Below are positions 1-5,206 of a stretch of 7,076 nucleotides of DNA, in pieces. Where the stretch lies: positions 1 to 7,076 of the forward strand of contig SACC01000060.1 in NCBI GenBank assembly GCA_009928745.1. Direction: 5' to 3'. Made by a program: the position numbers and the translations under genes. This DNA comes from Clostridia bacterium. Lineage in GTDB: Bacteria; Bacillota; Clostridia; Christensenellales; CAG-1252. Numbering within the stretch: the stretch's first letter is position 1; each line of letters begins with the position of its first letter. Below the pieces are notes generated by a model, which saw only the letters and a program-made list of their open reading frames with translations, searched no databases and was not told the origin of the DNA.

Positions 1-1
1 A

Positions 2-517
2 ATCGAATGGCTTATAAAAAATGTAAAAGTACCCTTGCTATTGGACGCAGACGCGCTTAACATTTTATCGCAAAATGTTGAGTTGCTGACTAAGCGCTGC
101 GGTGATACCGTTATAACTCCGCATCTTAAAGAGATGGCGCGACTGACAAAAATACCTAGCGAAGAGATAAAGCAAAACAAGATTGGTATAGCAAAAGATT
201 TTGCGCGCAAGTATAATGTAACAGTGCTGTTAAAAGGCGAGGTTAGCGCCGTAACGGACGGCGAAGAGGTAATTGAGAACCATACGGGTACGCCGGCTAT
301 GGCAAAGGGCGGTAGCGGAGATTTGCTATCTGGAATAATCGGAGGGTTGATGGCGCGCAAGATTAATGTGTTGACAGCGGCGTCATGCGGCGCGTATATT
401 GCGGGAAAAGCGGCAGAAATGGCGCTTCAAGATGGTAACGAATATTCCTTATTGCCTTCAGAAACCGCTGTTTTTGTCGCAAAATGGCTAACAAAACTTA
501 TTAAAGCATATAATTAA
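2..517 (+). CDS. nnrD: ADP-dependent NAD(P)H-hydrate dehydratase, C-terminal part (5' truncated by window edge)
   Basis: This is the C-terminal 171 residues of a ribokinase-fold dehydratase that repairs hydrated, inactive NADH and NADPH in the cytoplasm, using ADP in the bacterial enzyme. The frame is open to the left edge, so the real start lies outside the window; an internal TTG at 35 is not a believable start because conserved sequence precedes it. Visible family motifs, numbered from the first codon shown, are LLLDADALN (12-20), VITPHLKEMARL (37-48), the VLLKG strand (75-79) and NHTGTPAMAKGGSGDLLSG (93-111), whose GGSGD contains the conserved catalytic Asp region. In many bacteria this domain is fused behind an NnrE epimerase domain; whether that holds here cannot be seen. 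The gene ends at a TAA with no clear terminator before the next promoter. Confidence 0.93.
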   Translation: MEWLIKNVKVPLLLDADALNILSQNVELLTKRCGDTVITPHLKEMARLTKIPSEEIKQNKIGIAKDFARKYNVTVLLKGEVSAVTDGEEVIENHTGTPAMAKGGSGDLLSGIIGGLMARKINVLTAASCGAYIAGKAAEMALQDGNEYSLLPSETAVFVAKWLTKLIKAYN

Positions 518-550
518 GAAAAATGAATACAAATACTTGACGGTCTTGTA

Positions 551-579
551 TTGACATAATAACTTTATAATTATATAAT
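551..579 (+). promoter_or_regulatory. Sigma-A type promoter for the membrane/zinc-ribbon gene
   Basis: A perfect TTGACA (551-556) and a perfect TATAAT (574-579) are separated by 17 bases, giving a consensus housekeeping promoter. Transcription would begin near 586 and leave a leader of about 60 bases before the ATG at 646. A 7-base inverted repeat, AATACAA (526-532) and TTGTATT (546-552), lies just upstream and touches the -35 box; it could be an operator or chance. Confidence 0.8.
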
Positions 580-645
580 TAGTTAAGTAATTACATTTTT
601 TTACATAATAAAGCAAAATATGTTTACTTATAGTCGGAGGGGCGG

Positions 646-1473
646 ATGGAAAGTAAAGCTGGGTGGAATACAATATTTAACATAATATCATATTTAATAT
701 TTTGCGGATTTATCGCTTTGGGCGTTATGGCAGTGCTCGAATATCTAGACACAAAAGATTATACGAATTATTATGTTTACGGCTGCGGCGCAGCCTTTGG
801 AATCTTTGTTGTGCTTAGGATTGCGCTGAATATTGCGCGTAACGTACGTATTACCGCAGATAATACATACGATATGCTTGTGCTCATCGAGCGTTACGTT
901 AAGGCGTCTAATATTAATACGGATTGTCTGTCTAAGAAAGATTTGAAAGTTGCCGCGAAAAAGAATAAAATAATTAAAAAGATAGAAGAAAAGCAAGATG
1001 TTTTATCCGAAGATGTAGTTGACGAGCAGGAAGATGTAGTTGATGTAAAAACAAAAGCTTTGGTAAAGACAAAGCCTGTTATATCCGCTGCTCAAAATGC
1101 GCCCGCTATGGACAAGTACACGATTGACGACTGGAAAAAGAATATGGAAGGGCGTATGGTATGTAAGAAATGCGGTTCGCCTGTTATTGTCCTTAACAGC
1201 AACATGGGAATACCGGTGCTTTATTGCAGTAAGGCTGCGGCAAAAGCTGGTTGCGATAATAAGTATATAACATCCAACGCATTTATTTTGCAGTTCTTAA
1301 AATGGTATAACCTTGCGTACGATAAACGCTCCAGAGAATTCGATTTTGAAGATTTTAGCAAATCCGTAGGGAAAGTTATTTTGAGCGACGGCGGCGTGAT
1401 ATTCACGGGCAAAGATGCTATAAGCTACGCGCCCAACGGCAACGGTGTCAAGAAAAAGGGAGTAGATCTATAA
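646..1473 (+). CDS. Unassigned two-helix membrane protein with C-terminal four-cysteine zinc ribbon
   Basis: I do not recognise a named family for this 275-residue protein. The start is ATG 646, preceded by GGAGG at 636-640. Residues about 9-32 and 42-64 are hydrophobic and form two likely transmembrane helices joined by a short polar loop (EYLDTKDYTNYY). Residues about 85-155 are highly charged, lysine- and acid-rich, and probably a flexible or coiled linker on the cytoplasmic side. A zinc-ribbon-like module follows: Cys173, Cys176, Cys194 and Cys203 (CX2C-X17-CX8C), starting CKKCGSPVIVL, similar in pattern to the C4 zinc ribbons at the C-terminus of bacterial topoisomerase I. The tail (204-275) is mixed and ends basic (GVKKKGVDL). 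It has its own consensus promoter and no obvious partner gene, so it is probably monocistronic. A function in nucleic-acid or protein binding at the membrane is only a guess. Confidence 0.8.
   Translation: MESKAGWNTIFNIISYLIFCGFIALGVMAVLEYLDTKDYTNYYVYGCGAAFGIFVVLRIALNIARNVRITADNTYDMLVLIERYVKASNINTDCLSKKDLKVAAKKNKIIKKIEEKQDVLSEDVVDEQEDVVDVKTKALVKTKPVISAAQNAPAMDKYTIDDWKKNMEGRMVCKKCGSPVIVLNSNMGIPVLYCSKAAAKAGCDNKYITSNAFILQFLKWYNLAYDKRSREFDFEDFSKSVGKVILSDGGVIFTGKDAISYAPNGNGVKKKGVDL
1009..1050 (+). repeat. 21-base tandem duplication in the linker of the membrane/zinc-ribbon gene
   Basis: Two adjacent 21-base units begin with the same 14 bases (GAAGATGTAGTTGA at 1009-1022 and 1030-1043). The period is seven codons, so the frame is kept and the protein reads EDVVDEQ then EDVVDVK (residues 122-135). 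It looks like an in-frame slippage duplication in an unconstrained acidic linker. Confidence 0.7.
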
Positions 1474-1491
1474 GCGTATAAATCTTACATA

Positions 1492-1519
1492 CTAAGATAT
1501 GATCTTAGGCGATGTTTTT
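1492..1519 (+). terminator. Possible weak terminator after the membrane/zinc-ribbon gene
   Basis: CTAAGAT (1492-1498) pairs with ATCTTAG (1502-1508) around a 3-base loop. A run of five T (1515-1519) follows only after six more bases. The stem is AT-rich and the gap to the T run is long, so intrinsic termination would be inefficient. Confidence 0.3.
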
Positions 1520-1711
1520 GTTGATTATTAGGTAAACACTTCATTAATCTTAGAGAATTTGAGCGGAAGAATGCAATAGCGTTTGCCTGCTACGAAGGGT
1601 AGACGGAAAGCGAAATAATTGCTTAAGCTCGAAATATACCTGTTGCCTGTATTAGGTATTATCATCAATTGTTACAGATTACTTATGTAAAATCAGTTTT
1701 TCGAATATTAG

Positions 1712-1822
1712 CAATCCGCTAAGACAAGATTTATAAAAAGAGAAAAGTTTCTTTCTGGTATGGACGCCATTGTGCCCCAAGAGATAGCAATGACTAAATC
1801 GTATTACCCCAAAGGAGAAAGG
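1712..1822 (+). pseudogene. N-terminal remnant of an IS5-family-like transposase
   Basis: The frame starting at 1712 reads about 37 codons without a stop and contains KREKFLSGMDAIVP (1736-1777) followed by SYYPKGER (1799-1822). This matches the N-terminal pattern of IS5-type transposases, for example E. coli InsH (TRKEIFLSRMEQILPW, then FYPK and a glycine-rich stretch). The spacing between the two blocks is about two residues shorter, and the expected Trp after the Pro is Gln. A TAG precedes the frame (1709-1711) and a TAA follows at 1829, so nothing functional is left. The codons for KGER (1811-1822) form the Shine-Dalgarno sequence of the gtrA gene. The match is from memory and short, so confidence is moderate. 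Confidence 0.45.
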
Positions 1823-1823
1823 T

Positions 1824-2351
1824 ATGTATAAAAGAATTAAAGATTTTTTTAGCAGAAATGCTACGGCTTGGCAATTTGCCAAATATACAATTTTTTCAGT
1901 TGCGGCAGGTATAATAGAAGTGGTTTTATTTATGATTCTGAACTATTTTTTACCAAAAAACGGCATAAACCAGCCCGTAAGTTGGTTTATTTTTGTATAT
2001 CCATCTCTTGCAGGCGGACTGGGCGCGCTTATTGCTTTTGTTGTTTCCTCTGTAGTCGGACAAGCGTTGAAATTCATCACAAACTTCAAGAAGACTTTTA
2101 AATCCACCAATAATATTATGCTTAGCGCGATAGGCTTTGGTGTGATGGCTATAATAATAGTTGTCGGATTGAACCTATATGTCGGCGGTATTCTCAACAC
2201 CGCATTATGCAAGGTTATTCCCAATGCAGATATCGCCGGAGCAATAGCAAAAATAAGCTGTCAAATAACCGGCTTCTTATTGGCTTTCCCTGTCAATAAG
2301 TTCATTCTGATGCGAAACAAGACGGACAATGCAGATACGGTGAAGGACTAA
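1824..2351 (+). CDS. GtrA-family membrane protein
   Basis: A 175-residue integral membrane protein of the GtrA type. Members are small four-helix proteins often linked to flipping or handling polyprenyl-phosphate sugars for cell-surface polysaccharides or teichoic acid decoration. Four hydrophobic segments lie at about 18-43, 60-84, 98-122 and 138-163. The opening WQFAKYTIFSVAAGIIEVVLF block and the segment after helix 2, KFITNFKKTFKS (83-94), resemble the family's 'F-x-x-N-R-x-(W/F)-F' signature, although Lys replaces the usual Arg. The start is ATG 1824 with GGAG at 1814-1817 inside AAAGGAGAAAGG. Most GtrA genes sit beside a glycosyltransferase; none is present here, so the substrate cannot be inferred. 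The upstream gap contains decayed sequence and the gene seems to stand alone. Confidence 0.82.
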   Translation: MYKRIKDFFSRNATAWQFAKYTIFSVAAGIIEVVLFMILNYFLPKNGINQPVSWFIFVYPSLAGGLGALIAFVVSSVVGQALKFITNFKKTFKSTNNIMLSAIGFGVMAIIIVVGLNLYVGGILNTALCKVIPNADIAGAIAKISCQITGFLLAFPVNKFILMRNKTDNADTVKD

Positions 2352-2362
2352 CAAAGTATTTG

Positions 2363-2401
2363 TGTCATTCCGACTGTAGCGGAGCGTAATGGAGGAATCC
2401 C
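2363..2401. repeat. Copy of a 'TCATTCCGA...GGAATCC' dispersed repeat
   Basis: This 39-base element begins TGTCATTCCGACTGTAGCGG and ends GGAGGAATCCC. ATTCC (2367-2371) and GGAAT (2394-2398) form its ends as an inverted pair. It resembles the short intergenic repeats with the pattern 'TCATTC(C/T)GA-GCGnAGCGnAG-GAATC' found many times in some bacterial genomes. It lies 11 bases after the gtrA stop codon. Only one copy is in the window, so its repetitive nature is inferred from the motif. Confidence 0.5.
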
Positions 2402-2566
2402 CAGTCTATGTACGATGTTATTCAATAACCATCAAAATTAGTGGTATTTATTCATTGATTTCTAAAAGTTTATTAAATGTCAGTTTGGCATAATTATTAA
2501 TTATTTGCGCAAGAAAGTGATAATTACAAAATAGCGCATTTTTAACGCTTATTATATAATAATTCG

Positions 2567-2595
2567 TTGACTTTATAATTTTGCTATGGTATTAT
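2567..2595 (+). promoter_or_regulatory. Promoter of the rplU-prp-rpmA operon
   Basis: TTGACT (2567-2572) and TATTAT (2590-2595) are spaced by 17 bases. A TG one base upstream of the -10 box (2587-2588) makes it an extended -10 promoter. The predicted start near 2602 coincides with the left edge of the L21 leader structure, which supports the assignment. Confidence 0.75.
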
Positions 2596-2601
2596 TTTCA
2601 T

Positions 2602-2668
2602 TGAGCCGCTTGGAAAGGGTATTAAGAGATTTTGTCCACCCTGACAGCGAGACTGGAGAGAGGAGGTA
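2602..2668 (+). promoter_or_regulatory. Ribosomal protein L21 leader RNA
   Basis: The 5' UTR of rplU carries the L21 leader signature of Firmicutes: CCGCTTGGAAAGGGT (2606-2620), a variable loop, then CCACCCTGACAGCGAG (2637-2651), ending in the AGGAGGT ribosome-binding site (2661-2667). CGCT (2607-2610) pairs with AGCG (2646-2649), and inside it AGGGT (2616-2620) pairs with ACCCT (2638-2642). In this family the leader is thought to bind L21 and allow autogenous control of the operon. The sequence match was made from memory, without a covariance-model search. Confidence 0.75.
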
Positions 2669-2673
2669 GCAAA

Positions 2674-2979
2674 ATGTACGCAATAATAGTTACAGGTGGC
2701 AAGCAGTATAAAGTTGAAAAGGACTTGATAGTTAAGATTGAGAAGCTTACAGCGAACGTTGGTGATGTTGTAAAATTCGATGTATTACTTATAAGTGATG
2801 ATAACGGCATATTGACTGGCAATGACGTAGCGAATTCATATGCGGAAGCTGAAGTTCTCGGCGATGGAAAAGGCGATAAAATAATCGTTTATAAGTACAA
2901 ATCAAAGAAGAACGTTCGCAAGAGACAAGGCCATAGACAGCCTTTCACCGCTGTTAAAATCACTGCAATAGCAAAATAA
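2674..2979 (+). CDS. rplU: 50S ribosomal protein L21
   Basis: A 101-residue protein of normal length for bacterial L21, which binds 23S rRNA in the large ribosomal subunit. It opens with the family signature MYAIIVTGGKQYKV (1-14) and ends with the conserved basic block KKNVRKRQGHRQPFTAVKI. ATG 2674 is preferred because AGGAGGT (2661-2667) sits correctly before it; an in-frame TTG at 2632 falls inside the leader RNA and would add a non-conserved extension. It is the first gene of the rplU-prp-rpmA transcript, behind the L21 leader and its own promoter. Its TAA stop overlaps the prp start by one base (TAATG), so translation of prp is probably coupled to it. Confidence 0.98.
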   Translation: MYAIIVTGGKQYKVEKDLIVKIEKLTANVGDVVKFDVLLISDDNGILTGNDVANSYAEAEVLGDGKGDKIIVYKYKSKKNVRKRQGHRQPFTAVKITAIAK

Positions 2980-3308
2980 TGACGAGGATAATTTTCACAA
3001 GAAAGAATGGGAGAATAGCCCGTGTCGAGTGTGACGGTCATACAGGATATGGAGTTGAAGGTGAGGACATAGTATGCGCAGCGCTCAGTTCGATAGTACA
3101 GACAGCTGTATTAGGAGTGCTAGGTGTTGCTAAAGTTAACGCGGATTACCGCATTGACGAAGAGAAAGGCAATCTTACCTTAAGCATACCGGATAACATC
3201 AGCGCAAAACAGGCTGATGCAACTGAGATAATCCTTTCAACACTGTTACTTGGCGTATCCGACTTACACGAAGGTTATTCGGATTTTATAGAAATGGAGG
3301 TAAAGTAA
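2979..3308 (+). CDS. prp: Ribosomal-processing cysteine protease Prp
   Basis: A 109-residue cysteine protease that removes the N-terminal extension of ribosomal protein L27 in Firmicutes and relatives (B. subtilis YsxB). The catalytic pair is visible in the signature GHTGYGVEGEDIVCAALSS: His21 and Cys33. The length matches the family (about 105-110 residues). The gene lies in its canonical place between rplU and rpmA. Its ATG shares one base with the rplU stop and no strong separate ribosome-binding site is seen, which points to translational coupling. The L27 encoded next carries the extension that Prp would cut, so enzyme and substrate agree. The last codons (GAAATGGAGGTAAAG) also contain the GGAGG used for rpmA. 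Confidence 0.96.
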   Translation: MTRIIFTRKNGRIARVECDGHTGYGVEGEDIVCAALSSIVQTAVLGVLGVAKVNADYRIDEEKGNLTLSIPDNISAKQADATEIILSTLLLGVSDLHEGYSDFIEMEVK

Positions 3309-3309
3309 T

Positions 3310-3594
3310 ATGTTTATCAAAATACAACTGTTCGCGCACAAGAAAGGTGTGGGAAGTTCGAGAAATGGTAGAGATAGCGATGCTCAAAGATTGGGAGTCA
3401 AAAGATCTGACGGACAATTCGTCCTCGCAGGTAATATTCTCGTTAGACAAAGAGGTACAAAACTTCATCCGGGCAACAATGTAGGTCGTGGTAAAGACGA
3501 TACATTATTTGCTTTGATTGACGGCGTAGTACGCTTTGAACGCAGAGATAAAGACACCAAGAAAGTGAGCGTTTATACTGCTGAACTACAATAA
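3310..3594 (+). CDS. rpmA: 50S ribosomal protein L27, with Prp-cleaved N-terminal extension
   Basis: A 94-residue L27, a large-subunit protein whose N-terminus reaches toward the peptidyl transferase centre. The N-terminus MFIKIQLFA-HKKGVGSS contains a nine-residue extension of the Firmicutes type; cleavage by Prp after Ala9 would leave HKKGVGSS as the mature end. The common motif is LQFFA followed by Ser or Ala; here it is IQLFA followed by His, so two positions differ. The core NGRDSDAQRLGVKR, VRQRGTKLHPGNNVGRGKDDTLFA and the end VSVYTAELQ are typical. The start ATG 3310 has GGAGG at 3296-3300 inside the end of prp, and one base separates the two genes. A strong terminator follows; obgE, a frequent downstream neighbour in Firmicutes, is absent. 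Confidence 0.98.
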   Translation: MFIKIQLFAHKKGVGSSRNGRDSDAQRLGVKRSDGQFVLAGNILVRQRGTKLHPGNNVGRGKDDTLFALIDGVVRFERRDKDTKKVSVYTAELQ

Positions 3595-3610
3595 TTAAGA
3601 GCTTATTAAC

Positions 3611-3640
3611 AAAAACTGTCGGTTAGCCGACAGTTTTTTT
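3611..3640. terminator. Bidirectional intrinsic terminator between rpmA and ogg
   Basis: A 12-base-pair stem, AAAAACTGTCGG (3611-3622) with CCGACAGTTTTT (3627-3638), closes on a TTAG loop. Seven T follow the GC-rich core on the + strand (3634-3640), and the A run at 3611-3615 gives a matching T run on the - strand. It can therefore end both the rplU-prp-rpmA transcript and the convergent glycosylase operon, whose last gene stops at 3697. Confidence 0.92.
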
Positions 3641-3696
3641 GTGTCAATAAATGAATATTGATTTATATAATCCCATAGTTTTTTATAGTAAAATTG

Positions 3697-4542
3697 TTAA
3701 TTAATACTTATTGTTGCGCCGTTAGAGCTTCTGTGAGAATAGAAAAGGTACTGCTGCGCATAACCTGCATATTCTCCGTAAAGATCTATGAGATATTCGC
3801 GCATTTTTTCCACACATTCCTCATTATTACATAGTCTGCCATAGACTTTTTTTATCCAGGTGTCTACTGGGAAAACGTCTTTGCGCGAATAGCTGAATAG
3901 CAAGATACAGTCTGCTACCTTGCTGCCGATGCCTTTGAGCTTTAATAATTCACGCTTGGCATTTTGCGTATCCAGTTTTTCGAGTGAATTAATATCGAAG
4001 CCGTAATCTATTGCTTTTGCGGTGCTAAGAAGATAGCTTGCGCGGTAACCTGCGCCCAGCGATTTATAAAACTCTTCGCTTTGATTAGCCATTATCTTAA
4101 CAGTCGGGAAGCCGTAGTAGCTGCCGTGAAAAGCGCCGAGAGATTTTGCAATCCGCTCTATAATTCCCTTTATCCTAGGCACATTATTGTTGGCAGATAT
4201 TATGAAGCTGATAATATTTTCAAAGTGTTCCTGTCTAAGAATTCTCAATCCTTTTCCGAAAATCAGGCTTTCTTTCATCAGCGGTTTATCTTTGATGCTT
4301 TCAATAATCATATTATAATCAGTAGCAAGGTCAAAATAAGTGTAAAAATAATCAACGTTAGATGTTAATATTTCGTAACAATCCCCTTGCTCTATCACTG
4401 TTGCGCAGTAGTCTCCTGCGTACACTGTATAAACATCATTGCTGCATGTATATCTAAAAACTTGACCGCATTCAAAAATTGCTTTGGGGTCAAAACATTC
4501 GTCCTTGCTTATTATAATTTTGTCCGAATGAAGGGTAATCAT
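3697..4542 (-). CDS. ogg: 8-oxoguanine DNA glycosylase/AP lyase (OGG1 type)
   Basis: A 281-residue base-excision repair enzyme that removes 8-oxoguanine from DNA and nicks the abasic site. The N-terminal OGG domain includes FECGQVFRY (23-31), aligning with GQSFRW of human OGG1. The HhH-GPD fold has SANNNVPRI (116-124), YGFPT (143-147), LGAGYRASY (162-170), the helix-hairpin-helix LKLKGIGSKVADC (200-212) with catalytic Lys208, and PVDTWI (225-230) with catalytic Asp227. Arg123 and Arg167 align with the human residues Arg154 and Arg204 that read the cytosine opposite the lesion. The ATG overlaps the ung stop by four bases (ATGA), and I see no Shine-Dalgarno sequence before it, so it probably depends on translational coupling. 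It is the last gene of the operon, ahead of the shared terminator. Confidence 0.95.
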   Translation of the reverse strand: MITLHSDKIIISKDECFDPKAIFECGQVFRYTCSNDVYTVYAGDYCATVIEQGDCYEILTSNVDYFYTYFDLATDYNMIIESIKDKPLMKESLIFGKGLRILRQEHFENIISFIISANNNVPRIKGIIERIAKSLGAFHGSYYGFPTVKIMANQSEEFYKSLGAGYRASYLLSTAKAIDYGFDINSLEKLDTQNAKRELLKLKGIGSKVADCILLFSYSRKDVFPVDTWIKKVYGRLCNNEECVEKMREYLIDLYGEYAGYAQQYLFYSHRSSNGATISIN

Positions 4543-5204
4543 ATCTGCCAGTCAATAGGGGTAACGCCCGTTTGCAACAAAAATTCGTTGGTTTTGGAAA
4601 AATGCTTACAGCCGAAAAAGCCGTTATACGCAGACAAAGGACTAGGGTGGGGCGCCTCAAGAACAAGATGCTTTGAGATGTCAATCAAGTTCACTTTATT
4701 GCGCGCGTTGCTCCCCCATAGCAAAAATACGATAGGTTCACAGCGCGCGGAAAGTATTGATATAACCTTGTCGGTGAATATCTCCCAGCCCTTGCCTCTA
4801 TGAGAGTTAGCCTGATACTCACGCACCGTCAGCGCGGTATTCAGGAGGAATACGCCTTGCCGCGCCCAATTCTCAAGATTGCCGTGTGAAGGTATTGCTA
4901 CTCCCAGATCGGTATTAAGCTCTTTATAGATATTTTGAAGCGAAGGCGGGGGAGCAATGCCAGCCTTTACAGAGAAAGCTAATCCGTGCGCCTGATTGGG
5001 ATTGTGATAGGGGTCTTGACCTAGAATTACCACTTTGACCTTATTATATGGAGTATATTTGAAAGCGTTAAAAATACTGTTCATATCGGGATATATGGAA
5101 TATGTAGCGTATTCTTTCTTCAAAAATTCGCGTAGCGACAAGTAATATGACTTACAAAACTCCTCTTGCAATACATCATCCCAATCGTTGCCAAAATTAA
5201 CCAT
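4539..5204 (-). CDS. ung: Uracil-DNA glycosylase (family 1)
   Basis: A 221-residue family 1 enzyme, of usual length, that excises uracil from DNA after cytosine deamination or dUTP incorporation. Motif A is VILGQDPYHNPNQAHGLAFSV (59-79), with catalytic Asp64 and Tyr66, the residue that excludes thymine. LLNTALTV (120-127) carries Asn122, which reads uracil, and the Leu loop is HPSPLSA (186-192), with His186 and the DNA-intercalating Leu190. All catalytic residues are intact. The start ATG is two bases after the stop of the methyltransferase gene, and its ribosome-binding site AAGGAG lies in the last codons of that gene. It overlaps ogg at its 3' end, so the two repair glycosylases are co-transcribed and probably translationally coupled. 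Confidence 0.98.
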   Translation of the reverse strand: MVNFGNDWDDVLQEEFCKSYYLSLREFLKKEYATYSIYPDMNSIFNAFKYTPYNKVKVVILGQDPYHNPNQAHGLAFSVKAGIAPPPSLQNIYKELNTDLGVAIPSHGNLENWARQGVFLLNTALTVREYQANSHRGKGWEIFTDKVISILSARCEPIVFLLWGSNARNKVNLIDISKHLVLEAPHPSPLSAYNGFFGCKHFSKTNEFLLQTGVTPIDWQI

Positions 5205-5206
5205 AG

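Larger units (their letters stand above)
1474..1823. other. 350-base gap with decayed coding remnants
   Basis: No intact gene is visible on either strand. The gap holds the weak hairpin at 1492-1519, a stop-interrupted frame at 1561-1680 whose translation vaguely resembles a helix-turn-helix (ESEII then RNIPVACIRYYHQL, with stops at 1600 and 1624), and an IS5-like transposase remnant at 1712-1822. I see no convincing promoter for gtrA here. The gap looks like an old insertion or gene-decay site rather than a regulatory leader. Confidence 0.5.
2352..2673. other. Gap between gtrA and rplU: repeat, promoter and L21 leader
   Basis: This stretch holds the TCATTCCGA repeat at its left end and the rplU promoter plus leader RNA at its right end. 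Between them, 2402-2566 is very AT-rich, with a palindromic ATTATATAAT (2551-2560) and a small AGCG/CGCT pair (2533-2536 and 2546-2549), and no open frame I believe. The AT-rich tract directly upstream of the promoter could act as an UP element. No clear terminator for gtrA was found. Confidence 0.55.

Noticed and set aside
745..996. Minus-strand open frame of 83 codons inside the membrane/zinc-ribbon gene
   Set aside because: It is a mirror of the real gene, without a ribosome-binding site or recognisable motif.
2551..2560. Palindrome ATTATATAAT upstream of rplU
   Set aside because: Expected by chance in such AT-rich DNA; no second copy or operator-like context.
2632..2673. Longer rplU starting at TTG 2632
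   Set aside because: The added residues are encoded by the L21 leader stem and are absent from the family; ATG 2674 has a strong AGGAGGT.
4387..4803. Open frame of 138 codons on the + strand opposite ogg and ung
   Set aside because: It lies antisense to two strongly conserved glycosylases, has no ribosome-binding site and its translation shows no domain.
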